A stretch of 64,000 bases of DNA, from assembly GCF_016107305.1 (NCBI RefSeq), contig NZ_RCVR01000012.1, positions 62,001 to 126,000 on the forward strand, given 5' to 3'. Below are positions 18,658-27,345 of the stretch, one piece after another. Made by a program: the position numbers and the translations under genes. Origin of the DNA: Roseomonas sp. KE2513 (GTDB lineage: Bacteria; Pseudomonadota; Alphaproteobacteria; Acetobacterales; Acetobacteraceae). Numbering within the stretch: position 1 is the first letter of the stretch; each line of letters starts with the position of its first letter. Under the pieces are notes generated by a model. That model had not been told where the DNA came from. It was given only the letters and a program-made list of their open reading frames with translations, and made no database searches.

Positions 18658-19092
18658 TCAGCCCTCCTTCTTGGCCACCATGCCGCGCACCTCGTCCATG
18701 GCCTCGGAGAAGCGCTTATTGAGCACCGTCAGCGCCTCGGCATTGGACTTCTGGATGAGGTCGGCCAGTTCCTTCATGTTGTTCACCGCCCGCTCGTAGG
18801 TGGCCTTCACCAGCTCGGCCTGCTGGGCCGCGCGCGAGGAGGGGTCCGTGCTGGGCGAGGAGACGCCGCGCACGGCCTCCGTCATCTCGGCCATGGACTG
18901 CTGCAGGATCTCCATGTGCCGGCGTGCGATGGCCTGGGCGCCTTCCAGCGCCACGCGGTTCGCGGCGGAAAGGGCCTCCAGGTTGCGGCGCTGCGCGGCG
19001 GCGAGCGCCTGCACATCCACCATCGGCATCTTCATCTCGGACAGCATGCGCATCGGGTCCATCTCCGGGGGCAGGGCGGGGCGATCGGACAT
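18658..19092 (-). CDS. Phasin family protein
   Basis: 144-residue helical protein with a phasin-like core (about 35-130): VQALAAAQRRNLEALSAANRVALEGAQAIARRHMEILQQSMAEM and later AELVKATYERAVNNMKELADLIQKSNAEAL. Phasins coat polyhydroxyalkanoate granules and influence their size; some serve other envelope or stress roles. Start MSDRPALPPEMDP at 19092 is set by AGGAGG seven bases upstream; the frame continues to 19155 but that part is not phasin-like. No PHA synthase is nearby. Confidence 0.85.
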   Translation of the reverse strand: MSDRPALPPEMDPMRMLSEMKMPMVDVQALAAAQRRNLEALSAANRVALEGAQAIARRHMEILQQSMAEMTEAVRGVSSPSTDPSSRAAQQAELVKATYERAVNNMKELADLIQKSNAEALTVLNKRFSEAMDEVRGMVAKKEG

Positions 19093-19188
19093 AGCTATCC
19101 TCCTCTGGTTTCTCGCCTCATCCTGGGCGCGGGGCTCGGCGGCTGCAAGCGCCACGGCGCCCCGAAGCCGCCCTTCCGCCAGCGGTGG

Positions 19189-20100
19189 TCAGGCGATCGA
19201 GGTCTTGCCCGCGCCATTCCCCTTCGATCCCTTGCCGGAACCCGCGCGCGGCGGCGTGCTGGCGCCCCCTTCGCCCGGAGCCTCCGGGCCCAGGGCGGAC
19301 GCCGGCGGCGTCACCTCGCCAACATCGCCGGGAACCTCGGGCAGCAGGGCGGCGTCGGAGGCATCGGGGCCGTCGCCGGGGACCTCGGGCAGCAGGGTGG
19401 CGTCGGCGGCATCGAGGCCGGCGCCGGCCGCCTCGGCCATCATGGTGCCGGTATCGGCCAGCGGCGGCTCGTCGAAGCGCTCCGCCGGCATAGCGTCGGC
19501 AGGGGGCGTTTCCGCCTCCTCGTCGGTCAGGCGCAGCGTGCGGGCGAGGCTCTCCGCCCGGTCCAGCGCACGGTCGAGCGCGGCCATGGTCGGGCCGAGA
19601 TCGACGCTCTCATCGCCCTCCCAGGCACGGGCGGTGGCGATCCACACCCCCGCCAGCCCCTGCACTCGCAACGCGCCCGCGATCCCACCGGTGGAAATCC
19701 CCGCCCCCTCCAGCGTCCAGGCCATGGAGGCCATGAGGATGGGGGAGAGCAGCAGGGCCGAGATCGGGTCGCGCATGAGGTCGCGCTGCAGGCGCAGCAC
19801 GCCCTCCCGATGCGGCGCGAGCGCATCCAGGCGGCGCATCAGCAGGTCGAAGACACGGTCGCGCGCGCTGCCGAAGCCGTGCTGGCCGGGAACGGTGCCC
19901 TCCAGCACCGCCTGGTCCACCGCGCGGGCGTGGGCGCGCAGGAGATCCACCGGCGTGGGATAGCGGCCGCGCAGCTCCGCCAGCGTCTCGCCGCTCTCGG
20001 CGGCGATGCGCGCGAAGGTGGTGCCGTGCCATCCCTCCCGCGCGACCACGCGCCAGAAGGCATCGAGAAGGGAAGGGGAGGGGGCGTCGCGCGTGCTCAT
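19189..20100 (-). CDS. TetR-like regulator with a long low-complexity tail
   Basis: 303 residues. The N-terminal part (about 8-60; FWRVVAREGWHGTTFARIAAESGETLAELRGRYPTPVDLLRAHARAV) resembles a TetR DNA-binding domain, and residues up to about 190 form a helical ligand-type domain, also reminiscent of the COQ9/TetR fold. The C-terminal third is Ala/Pro/Gly/Glu-rich and holds a near-perfect tandem repeat, DAADATLLPEVPGDGP then DASDAALLPEVPGDVG. ATG at 20100 is taken; a TTG three codons upstream is possible. Such a tail is unusual for TetR and may be a protein-interaction segment. Confidence 0.7.
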   Translation of the reverse strand: MSTRDAPSPSLLDAFWRVVAREGWHGTTFARIAAESGETLAELRGRYPTPVDLLRAHARAVDQAVLEGTVPGQHGFGSARDRVFDLLMRRLDALAPHREGVLRLQRDLMRDPISALLLSPILMASMAWTLEGAGISTGGIAGALRVQGLAGVWIATARAWEGDESVDLGPTMAALDRALDRAESLARTLRLTDEEAETPPADAMPAERFDEPPLADTGTMMAEAAGAGLDAADATLLPEVPGDGPDASDAALLPEVPGDVGEVTPPASALGPEAPGEGGASTPPRAGSGKGSKGNGAGKTSIA

Positions 20101-20160
20101 CGTGGGCAAGATGGCGTGTCCGCCCCCTCTATCAACCTCGCCCGTTACCGGCGCGTCACC

Positions 20161-20973
20161 TCAGCCTGCCAGCTCGCGGGAACGCCGGGTCGCGGCGTCG
20201 ATCGCCTGCGGCACCAGGGCGGGCCAGGCGTGCTCGTCCATCAGCACCGCCAGCGCCCGCTCGGTCGTTCCCTTGGGGGAGGTGACGTTCTGGCGGAGCA
20301 CCGCCGCGCCCTCCGCGCTGCGGGCGAGCAGCGCGCCCGAACCTGTCACGGTCGCCCGCGCCATCCGCCGGGCAAGGTCCGGCGGCACGCCCTGCGCGAT
20401 CCCCGCCCGCTCCAGCAGTTCGGTCAGGAGAAAGACATAGGCCGGTCCGCCGCCGGAAATGGCAGTGACCGGATCGATCAGGCTCTCCGCCTCCACCCAG
20501 GCGACCTCGCCGGTCGCGGCTAGCAGGCGGTCTGCCAGGGCCTTCTGCTCCGCGGAGGCACGGCGACCCGCGCAGGCGACGGTGAAGCCCTGGCCGATGG
20601 AGGCCGGCGTGTTCGGCATGGCCCGCACCACCGCCGCACCGTCCAGCATGGCGTCCAGGCCGGAGATGGTCTTGCCCGCCATGATCGAGAGGAAAAGCGC
20701 CCCGCCCCGCGCGAAGGGCCGGTAGGAGGGGAGCACCACCTCCGCCTGCTGCGGCTTGGTGGCGAAGACGACCGCTTCCGGCACGAAGCCGGACGGGATG
20801 GCCTCGGCATCCGGCACCACTTCCACCCGGTGGGCGAAGGCTTCCGTCGAGAGCTTATGCGGCTCTACCACCACGGCGTGGGAGAGGCCGCGTTCCAGCC
20901 AGCCGTGGAGAAGGGCGCCCCCCATCTTGCCGCAGCCGACAAGAAGCACAGGGGGCAGTAGATCAGACGACAT
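20161..20973 (-). CDS. proC: Pyrroline-5-carboxylate reductase
   Basis: 270-residue NAD(P)H-dependent enzyme for the last step of proline synthesis. Rossmann motif LLVGCGKMGGALLHGWL (about 10-26), the AVVRAMPNTPASIGQGFTVAC block, and the C-terminal dimer/active-site helix DPVTAISGGGPAYVFLLTELLERAG are all present. It is the first of a minus-strand group after YbjN (51 bp gap), a common alphaproteobacterial neighbourhood of YbjN-proC. Confidence 0.94.
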   Translation of the reverse strand: MSSDLLPPVLLVGCGKMGGALLHGWLERGLSHAVVVEPHKLSTEAFAHRVEVVPDAEAIPSGFVPEAVVFATKPQQAEVVLPSYRPFARGGALFLSIMAGKTISGLDAMLDGAAVVRAMPNTPASIGQGFTVACAGRRASAEQKALADRLLAATGEVAWVEAESLIDPVTAISGGGPAYVFLLTELLERAGIAQGVPPDLARRMARATVTGSGALLARSAEGAAVLRQNVTSPKGTTERALAVLMDEHAWPALVPQAIDAATRRSRELAG

Positions 20974-21024
20974 CGGGCAATCCCTCGAGGCTCGCCCGCT
21001 GACCGGCGGGCTCGCCCGAAGGTT

Positions 21025-21528
21025 TCAGGCTTCGCCGACGCAGTCCAGCATGGCAGCGGCCAGCGCCTCGGCCGGCGCCTTGCCGCCCCAGAGAACGAAC
21101 TGGAAGGCGGGGAAGAAGCGCTCGCACTCAGTGATGGCGATGTCCACCATATCCTCGAGGCTTTCCACGCTGGCGGCGCGGGCGCCGCGGAGAAGCACGG
21201 CGTGGCGGAAGACCGGCACGCCCTCCTCTCCCTCCAGCCCGAAATGGCCGATCCACAGCTTCTCGTTCGCCAGCGCCAGCAGCTCGTGCAGGCGCCCGCG
21301 CGCGGCGGCCGGGACCTTCATGTCGAAGGCGCAGGTGAAGTGCATCGCGCTGATCTCGGTGGACCAGGCGAAATGAAGGCCGTAGTCGCACCACTTGCCC
21401 GGGGCTTCCGCGGCCATCTCGCCGTCGGAGCGGCGGTCGAAGGCCCATTCGTTGGCCGCCACGATCTGCTCGACGACGTCGAGCGGGTTGGCGGCCCTGT
21501 CCCGGGTGGCAGCGAGGGTGGCTGACAT
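21025..21528 (-). CDS. YbjN domain-containing protein
   Basis: 167-residue cytosolic protein of the YbjN/type III chaperone-like fold, with the family pattern DVVEQIVAANEWAFDRRSDGEMAAEAPGKWCDYGLHFAWSTEISAMHFTCAFDM. Its molecular role is unknown. A near-perfect anti-ribosomal sequence, AGGAGGTGA, lies six bases upstream of the ATG at 21528, which fixes this start over the longer frame and predicts efficient translation. proC follows downstream on the same strand, so co-expression is likely. Confidence 0.85.
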   Translation of the reverse strand: MSATLAATRDRAANPLDVVEQIVAANEWAFDRRSDGEMAAEAPGKWCDYGLHFAWSTEISAMHFTCAFDMKVPAAARGRLHELLALANEKLWIGHFGLEGEEGVPVFRHAVLLRGARAASVESLEDMVDIAITECERFFPAFQFVLWGGKAPAEALAAAMLDCVGEA

Positions 21529-21653
21529 GGCGTCACCTCCTATCCGAGACGGACAGACCCCCCGAGTCTGGTAGCGAATCGGCCGGGCCAGCCCCAATAG
21601 GTTGATACTGCGATGCCGAACGCAGCGGCAACCCCGAAGGCTTCAATGAGGCG

Positions 21654-22034
21654 TCACACGCCCCCGTCAGCCGGACCCGGATCGGTTGCACCACCCGTGG
21701 CCGCACCCGTCTCGAAGGGAGTCGCATCGGGCGGCGCGCTGTTCATCCGGGCCTCCAGCGCCTCGACGCGAAGGGCCAGCGCCTCGGCCTGCTCGCGCGC
21801 GCGACGGGCCACCTCGAGCGCCGCGTCCAGTTCCTCGCGCTTGACGAGATTCAGCCGCGCGGTCAGCGCCTCCACCTGGGCCTGAACCGCGCTCTCGATC
21901 TCGGCGCGCGCGCCCGCCAGCACGGAGAAGGCGCCGCCGGCCATGCCCGCCAGGTCATCGAAGAACTTGCCCCGGCCGCCGCCGAAGCTGCCAGTCCCGA
22001 AAGGCCCCGATGAACCCTGCCCACCCTCTTGCAT
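21654..22034 (-). CDS. ubiK: UbiK-type ubiquinone biosynthesis accessory factor (BMFP family)
   Basis: 126-residue protein with a Gly-rich start, an amphipathic region FFDDLAGMAGGAFSVLAGARAEIESAVQAQVEALTARLNLVKREELDAA (about 24-72) and a coiled coil REQAEALALRVEALEARM. This is the arrangement of UbiK/BMFP proteins, which bind lipids and the UbiJ SCP2 protein in the aerobic ubiquinone pathway. MQEGGQGSSG at 22034 is preferred to the Met at 22064. In many alphaproteobacteria it neighbours lgt and MidA-type genes, as here 1.3 kb away. Confidence 0.8.
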   Translation of the reverse strand: MQEGGQGSSGPFGTGSFGGGRGKFFDDLAGMAGGAFSVLAGARAEIESAVQAQVEALTARLNLVKREELDAALEVARRAREQAEALALRVEALEARMNSAPPDATPFETGAATGGATDPGPADGGV

Positions 22035-22144
22035 GACAATCTCCGGTCGATACCGCCTCAACATGGCCCCGCCCGCCTCCCGGGCGTAGCCCCCCGCGCG
22101 CTTTTCTCGTGGGCGGGCGCCAGCGCGCCGCGAAGGTGCGGGGC

Positions 22145-23161
22145 CTATCGGGCGCTGCCTTCCGGCACCGCTCCGGCCCTGTCACCCGGCCGTGTCCGCC
22201 AAAGGCTGTAGGCCACGCCCGCGGCGAGGATCGCGAAAGTGACGCCAAGCGAGACCGCGGGCGGGATCTTCCCGATGCCCAGCAGGTCCGCGACGAAAAT
22301 CTTGGAGCCGATGAAGATCAGCACCACGGCCAGGGCCACCTTCAGGTAGGCGAAGCGGTGAATCATCGCGGCGAGGGCGAAATACAGCGCGCGCAGGCCG
22401 AGGATGGCGAAGATATTGGATGTATAGACGATGAAGGGGTCGGTCGTGATGGCGAAGATCGCCGGCACGGAATCGACGGCGAAGATCACGTCGGCCACCT
22501 CGATCATCACCAGCGCCATGAACAGCGGCGTGGCGAAGAGGGCGGGCTGCCCGGTAACGGGATGAGGCTGGTGCACGAAGAAGCGCTCGCCGTGGTGCTC
22601 CTCGGTCACGTTCAGGTGCCGCTGCATCAGGCGCACCAGCGGGTTCTCGCCCACCGGACGCTCCCCCTCGGTAAAGAGGAGCATCTTCACGCCCGTCGCC
22701 ACCAGGAAGGCCGCGAAGACGTAGAGCACCCAGGAGAAATGCGTGACCAGCGCCGCGCCGAGACCGATCATGATCGCGCGCAGCACGATTACGCCGAGGA
22801 TGCCCCAGAACAGCACCCGGTGCTGGTAGACCCGCGGCACGGCGAAGAAGGAGAAGATCATCGCGATGACGAAGACGTTGTCCATCGCCAGCGTCTTCTC
22901 GACCACGAAGCCCGTCAGGTAGTTCAGACCGGGCTCGGCGCCGAGCGTCCACCACACCCAGCCGCCGAAGCCCAGGCCGAGCGCGATGTAGAGGGCGGAG
23001 AGCATCAGGCTCTCCCGCACGCCGATCTCCCGGTTCTCCCGGTGCAGGATGCCGAGGTCGAAGGCGAGAAGCGCGGCCACCAGCCCGAGGAAGGCGAGCC
23101 ACATCCAAGCCGGGGTGCCGAGCCAGTCGGCAAACAAGAGCGCGGATTCCACGCGGGCCAC
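22145..23161 (-). CDS. TerC/Alx family membrane protein
   Basis: 338-residue integral membrane protein with about nine hydrophobic helices. TerC marks: the acidic membrane motif TLAMDNVFVIAMIFSFF (about 88-104) and its repeat MIEVADVIFAVDSVPAIFAITTDPFIVYTSNIFAILGLRALY. Relatives export or homeostatically handle manganese (Alx, MntX-like) or confer tellurite resistance. The central cytosolic loop (RHLNVTEEHHGERFFVHQPHPVTG) contains several His and Glu that could sense metal. The 227-bp divergent gap to lgt holds its promoter; no manganese riboswitch could be recognised there. Confidence 0.9.
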   Translation of the reverse strand: MARVESALLFADWLGTPAWMWLAFLGLVAALLAFDLGILHRENREIGVRESLMLSALYIALGLGFGGWVWWTLGAEPGLNYLTGFVVEKTLAMDNVFVIAMIFSFFAVPRVYQHRVLFWGILGVIVLRAIMIGLGAALVTHFSWVLYVFAAFLVATGVKMLLFTEGERPVGENPLVRLMQRHLNVTEEHHGERFFVHQPHPVTGQPALFATPLFMALVMIEVADVIFAVDSVPAIFAITTDPFIVYTSNIFAILGLRALYFALAAMIHRFAYLKVALAVVLIFIGSKIFVADLLGIGKIPPAVSLGVTFAILAAGVAYSLWRTRPGDRAGAVPEGSAR

Positions 23162-23388
23162 TCCATTACCGGCCGTTGAGCCAGGAGTGATCCGACATCG
23201 CGAAGCGGCCGGCTGCTCTCGCCAGAGGGGCCCGGATCAGGGGTTGGGTGACGAACTGGCCCGGCGATTCCCCTCTTTCAAGGGCATCGAAACGCAGCGC
23301 CGGGGAAGTCGCCGCGGCGCCATTTCCCGCCGGGCGGGAACGGGCCTATACCCCCGCTTCCGTCCCAGGCCCCGCCCGCAGTCGAAGC

Positions 23389-24198
23389 ATGATCCCCGCC
23401 ATCCTCTTCCCCGCCTTCGACCCGGTTGCCATCGCCGTCGGGCCCTTCGTCGTGCGCTGGTACGCGCTGGCCTATATCGTCGGCATCGTCATCGCCTGGC
23501 AGATGGCGCGCCGCCTCGTGCAGCGCCCGCCGGTGGCCGCGACGCCCGAGCAGATGGACGACTTCGTCACCTGGGCGACGCTCGGCGTCATCCTCGGCGG
23601 GCGGCTCGGCTACGTGTTGTTCTACCGGCCGGACATCATCTGGACCGCGCCGTGGGAGGTCCTCTACCTCTGGCACGGCGGCATGTCCTTCCATGGCGGG
23701 GCCATTGGCGTCATCCTCGCGATCGCCCTCTTTGCCCATCGACAGCGCCTGCCCTTCCTCCTCTTCGCGGACCGCATCACCAGCGTCGTCCCCGTCGGCC
23801 TCGGCCTCGGGCGGTTGGCCAACTTCGTGAACGGAGAGCTGTGGGGCCGCACGACGGACGTGCCCTGGGGAGTGATCTTCCCCCATGCGGGCCCCGAGCC
23901 GCGCCACCCCTCCCAGCTCTACCAGGCGGCGATGGAGGGGCTGATCCTGCTGGTCGTCCTGCAATGGATCGTCCGCACCCCCTCGCTCCGCGCCCGTCCC
24001 GGCTTCACCTCGGGCGCCTTCCTCGCGGGCTACGGCATCGCCCGGATCATCGGCGAATTCTTTCGCCAGCCCGACCCGCAGCTCGGCTTCCTCTTCGCCG
24101 GGGCCACGATGGGGCAGCTTCTTTCCGTGCCGATGGTGCTCGTCGGCGCCTGGCTGATGCTCCGCAGCCGCCGCGTGGCCGAGGCGCCCGCCGCTTGA
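23389..24198 (+). CDS. lgt: Prolipoprotein diacylglyceryl transferase
   Basis: 269-residue inner-membrane enzyme that adds diacylglycerol to the lipobox cysteine of prolipoproteins. Catalytic and signature parts: LGGRLGYVLFYRP, YLWHGGMSFHGG, and the Lgt signature GLGRLANFVNGELWGR, followed by RHPSQLYQA and the arginine-containing IARIIGEFFRQPD. Start MIPAILFPAFDP at 23389; the upstream frame is polar and unrelated. The stop overlaps the next gene's TTG start. It would process the lipoproteins encoded at 26169 and 46752. Confidence 0.96.
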   Translation: MIPAILFPAFDPVAIAVGPFVVRWYALAYIVGIVIAWQMARRLVQRPPVAATPEQMDDFVTWATLGVILGGRLGYVLFYRPDIIWTAPWEVLYLWHGGMSFHGGAIGVILAIALFAHRQRLPFLLFADRITSVVPVGLGLGRLANFVNGELWGRTTDVPWGVIFPHAGPEPRHPSQLYQAAMEGLILLVVLQWIVRTPSLRARPGFTSGAFLAGYGIARIIGEFFRQPDPQLGFLFAGATMGQLLSVPMVLVGAWLMLRSRRVAEAPAA

Positions 24199-25187
24199 GC
24201 GAGGAGCGCCTCGACGCCTTCATGGCTCGCGCCAATGCCGCCTACTACGCGGGGCGCGACCCCTTCGGCGCGGGGGGGGACTTCACCACCGCGCCCGAGA
24301 TCACCCAGGCCTTCGGGGAATGCCTTGGCCTCTGGGCCGCCGTCACCTGGACGCTTATGGGCAGCCCCGGCTCCGTCATCCTCGCCGAGGCCGGTCCCGG
24401 GCGCGGCACGCTGATGGCGGATGCCCTCCGCGCCATCGGCACCATGGTGCCGGACTTCGCCCGCGCGGCCCGCCTGCATCTCGTCGAGACCTCTCCCCTG
24501 CTGCGCGAAGCCCAGCGCGCCCGCCTGCCCGGTGCTACCTGGCATGAGGACCTAACCACCCTGCCGGACGGCCCGCTGATCCTGCTGGCCAACGAGTTCC
24601 TCGACGCCCTGCCCATCCGCCAGTTCGTCCGCCGCGGCGGTGCCTGGATGGAGCGATGGGTCGCCGGCAGTGCCTTCGTCGAGCGCCCCGCCCCCGACGC
24701 TCCCCTGCCCGATGCGGGCAAGGAGGGCGAGATCCGGGAGGTGAACGAGCCCGCCCTGACCATCGCGGCAGCCCTCGGCACCCGCCTAGTCGCCTGGGGC
24801 GGCGCTGCCCTCCTCATCGACTATGGCCCGGCGGAGAGCGCGCCCGGCAGCAGCCTCCAGGCGATCCGCGACCGCCGCGCCGCCGACCCGCTCGCCGATC
24901 CCGGTGGCGCAGACCTGACCGCCCATGTGGACTTCGCCGCCCTGGCTCGCGCCGCCCGTGCCGCTGGCGCGGCGGCCCATGGCCCGGTGCCGCAGGGCGT
25001 CTTCCTGACCCGCCTCGGCTTGCACAGCCGTGCCGCCGCGCTTGCCGCCTCGGAACCCGGCCGGGGCGCCCGCCACCTGGAGGCGGCCACGCGCCTCACC
25101 GCGCCCGAGGCCATGGGGCGCCTGTTCAAGGCCCTGGCCATCAGCCACCCCGCCCTTCCCACCCTGCCCGGCTTCGAGGCCGCATGA
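24195..25187 (+). CDS. SAM-dependent methyltransferase, MidA/NDUFAF7 family
   Basis: 330-residue class I methyltransferase. The mitochondrial homologue NDUFAF7 methylates an arginine of complex I during its assembly. Family features: YYAGRDPFGAGGDFTTAPEITQAFGE (about 19-44), the SAM motif LAEAGPGRGTLMADALR, NEFLDALPIRQF and LLIDYGPAES. A TTG start overlapping the lgt stop (TTGA) gives MSEERLDAFMARANAAYY; the ATG at 24222 is the alternative but would cut a conserved stretch. Its stop overlaps pgeF, so lgt, this gene and pgeF form a tightly coupled operon. Confidence 0.88.
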   Translation: MSEERLDAFMARANAAYYAGRDPFGAGGDFTTAPEITQAFGECLGLWAAVTWTLMGSPGSVILAEAGPGRGTLMADALRAIGTMVPDFARAARLHLVETSPLLREAQRARLPGATWHEDLTTLPDGPLILLANEFLDALPIRQFVRRGGAWMERWVAGSAFVERPAPDAPLPDAGKEGEIREVNEPALTIAAALGTRLVAWGGAALLIDYGPAESAPGSSLQAIRDRRAADPLADPGGADLTAHVDFAALARAARAAGAAAHGPVPQGVFLTRLGLHSRAAALAASEPGRGARHLEAATRLTAPEAMGRLFKALAISHPALPTLPGFEAA

Positions 25188-25957
25188 CCCAGACCGCCGA
25201 GTTCCTGACCGCGCCCTCCTTGTCGGGCCTGCCGCACGGCTTCTTCACCCGCCGCGGTGGCGTCTCCGAGGGGCGCTTCGCCAGCCTCAACTGCTCCCTC
25301 TCCGGCCAGGACGACCCGGAGGCGGTCGCGCGGAACCGGGCGCTGGCCATGCGCGCCATCGGCACGGAACCCGCCTCCCTCTCCGGCCTCTATCAAGTGC
25401 ATGGCATCGACGTGGTGGTGGCCGAGGCCCCGATCCCTGTGGAGGCCCGCCCCCGCGCGGACGGCGCCGTGACTAACCGCCCCGGCGTCACCCTTGGGAT
25501 CATCACCGCCGATTGCGGCCCCGTCCTCTTCGCCGACAGCCGCGCGGGCGTGGTCGGCGCCTGCCATGCCGGCTGGCGCGGCGCCCTGGCCGGCGTGCTG
25601 GAGGCCACCATCGCCGCCATGGAAGGCCTGGGCGCCAGCCGCGCGAACATCGCCGCCTGCCTCGGCCCCTGCATCCGCCAGCCGAGCTACGAAGTGGGCG
25701 CCGACCTGCGCGACGCGCTTCTCACCGGGGATCCCGGGGGCGACCGCTTCCTCGCGCCCGGCAGGCGAGACGGCCACTGGCAGTTCGACATGGCCGGGCT
25801 GATCCTCGCCCGCCTTCGCGCGGCCGGAGTTGCCGCCGAGGCCCTGCCGAACGATACCCTGACGGAGGAAGAGGGCTTCTTCTCCCACCGTCGGCGCACC
25901 CTGGAGGGCGGCGGGCCGATCGGGCACCAACTCTCGGCGATCGCACTGCCGGGGTAG
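25184..25957 (+). CDS. pgeF: Peptidoglycan editing factor PgeF (laccase-domain YfiH family)
   Basis: 257-residue purine-nucleosidase/oxidase-like protein whose characterised homologue removes wrongly inserted L-serine from cell-wall precursors; the family was earlier called polyphenol oxidase. Metal-ligand and active-site blocks HGFFTRRGGVSEG, YQVHGIDVV, ITADCGPVLFAD, GACHAGWRGALAGV and CIRQPSYEVG are intact. ATG at 25184 overlaps the upstream stop (ATGA). It is last in the lgt operon. Confidence 0.92.
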   Translation: MTQTAEFLTAPSLSGLPHGFFTRRGGVSEGRFASLNCSLSGQDDPEAVARNRALAMRAIGTEPASLSGLYQVHGIDVVVAEAPIPVEARPRADGAVTNRPGVTLGIITADCGPVLFADSRAGVVGACHAGWRGALAGVLEATIAAMEGLGASRANIAACLGPCIRQPSYEVGADLRDALLTGDPGGDRFLAPGRRDGHWQFDMAGLILARLRAAGVAAEALPNDTLTEEEGFFSHRRRTLEGGGPIGHQLSAIALPG

Positions 25958-26095
25958 GGGCTGCCTCCTGCAACCCTCGGGAAGCGCGCTGCCCTCCCCA
26001 TGACCCAAGGCGAACCGGCAACGGGGTCGCCTGTGCCGTTCCCCCTTAGGATGAGTGCTGGCGCAACCCCGCCCGCCCCGCGATAAGGGCCCCCC

Positions 26096-26164
26096 ATGCC
26101 TTACCTCTTCATCTTCCTCGCGCTCGCCTTCCTCACCCTTGTCGCCTCCTGCGTGATCGGCTGA
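26096..26164 (+). CDS. Possible 22-residue hydrophobic peptide
   Basis: A tiny frame reading MPYLFIFLALAFLTLVASCVIG, almost wholly hydrophobic, ending four bases before the ATG of the next lipoprotein gene. It has a lipobox-like VASC. It may be a real micro-membrane protein, a leader peptide coupled to the lipoprotein gene, or chance. No strong Shine-Dalgarno is evident. Confidence 0.3.
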   Translation: MPYLFIFLALAFLTLVASCVIG

Positions 26165-26168
26165 GCGC

Positions 26169-27149
26169 ATGCGCCCCTTCCCGAGCTTTCTCGCCGCCCT
26201 CCTGCTGCTGACGGCCTGCGGGCCGCTGCCGCAGCCCTTCCGGGGCAATCCGGGCGCCGAGGGCCGGCGGCTCGCCGCGCCGCCGGCCTATCGAATTGCG
26301 GTGCCGTCTCCTTCGGCCGCCCTTCTGTCGGACATGGCCTCCAGCGACTTCGCAGTCGCCATGTCGGAGGCGTTGGAAGGGGCCGAGGTTCCTGCCGTGG
26401 CCGGGCCGCCGGCCCCGCTCGACTGGCGCCTCGACATCACCGCGGACCGGGAGGGACAGGGCGTGGTTCCCGCCTACGCCATCCGCGATGCCGACGGCCG
26501 CGTGCTCGGCCAGGCGCGCGGCGCGCCGGTGGGCGTGGCCGCGTGGAGCCAGTCCGAGCCCGGGATGCTGCGCGAGGTGGCCTCCCGCGACGCCACCGTG
26601 GTCGCGGGCCTCCTCTCCCGCGGCGAGGCCGCCCGCCGCGCCTCCGAGACGGTGGCCTTCAACGGCTCGGCCGGCCCGCCGCGCGTGCGCTTCACCGGCG
26701 TCCGCGGCGCCCCCGGCGACGGCAACCAGGCCCTGGCCGCGCGCATGCAGGAGTTCCTGGCCGGAAAGGGCCTCGTGGTGCAGGAAGGGGCGGAGGGCGC
26801 CGCCTTCGCCGTCTCGGGCGAGGTGACCATGGCACCCGCGGCGGACCGGAAGCAGCGGGTGGAAATCCTCTGGAAGGTCTCGCGCCGGGATGGGCACGAC
26901 CTCGGCCGCGCGCTGCAGCTGAACGAGGTGCCGAGCGGGAGCCTGAACGGCCTCTGGGGCGACGTGGCCTATGTCGTGGCGGAGGAGGCCTCGGTCGCGG
27001 TGCGCGACATCATCGCCAATGCCGGTGGGCTGGGCGAGGCCGCCGCGCGCCGCGAAGGTCCCGCGACTCCGGCGGCTGCAACCCCCGGGGAGGCGCCAGT
27101 GGCCGCGCCGGCTCCGCCACTCGCGCCTCGCGGCGGGACGGGGCGGTAG
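26169..27149 (+). CDS. Hypothetical lipoprotein
   Basis: 326-residue predicted outer- or inner-membrane lipoprotein with signal [17 protein letters not shown] and lipobox LTAC (cleavage before Cys17). The mature part holds mixed alpha/beta sequence (for example [31 protein letters not shown], and [44 protein letters not shown]) and a Pro/Ala-rich C-terminus. No known domain is recognised. Its 3' neighbour prs is 196 bp away, so it may be transcribed alone or with the tiny upstream frame. Confidence 0.75.
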   Translation: MRPFPSFLAALLLLTACGPLPQPFRGNPGAEGRRLAAPPAYRIAVPSPSAALLSDMASSDFAVAMSEALEGAEVPAVAGPPAPLDWRLDITADREGQGVVPAYAIRDADGRVLGQARGAPVGVAAWSQSEPGMLREVASRDATVVAGLLSRGEAARRASETVAFNGSAGPPRVRFTGVRGAPGDGNQALAARMQEFLAGKGLVVQEGAEGAAFAVSGEVTMAPAADRKQRVEILWKVSRRDGHDLGRALQLNEVPSGSLNGLWGDVAYVVAEEASVAVRDIIANAGGLGEAAARREGPATPAAATPGEAPVAAPAPPLAPRGGTGR

Positions 27150-27345
27150 CGGCCGCTCCCTCGCGCGGGGCGGCACGGGCATGCGCCTTGCGTGGGGCGC
27201 AATCCCTCGGCCGGCATGGACTTGGCGGCGCCCGGTTGCTATCCCCCGGCCGCCCCACGCCGCCCGGCCGCTGACCTGCCCAAACCCAGGGCTCGCCCCA
27301 GGGTCGGCCAAGCCTGCCCACGGCGCGCCCGGAGATTTCACGCGG

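Noticed and set aside
23162-23388. A yybP-ykoY manganese riboswitch upstream of terC
   Set aside because: Such riboswitches often precede this family, but the conserved loop sequences could not be found on the minus strand of the gap; only GC-rich hairpins are seen.
25958-26095. A fourth copy of the dispersed palindromic element after pgeF
   Set aside because: There is a GGCGA/TCGCC hairpin, but none of the shared words of the three true copies, and the gap is not between converging genes.
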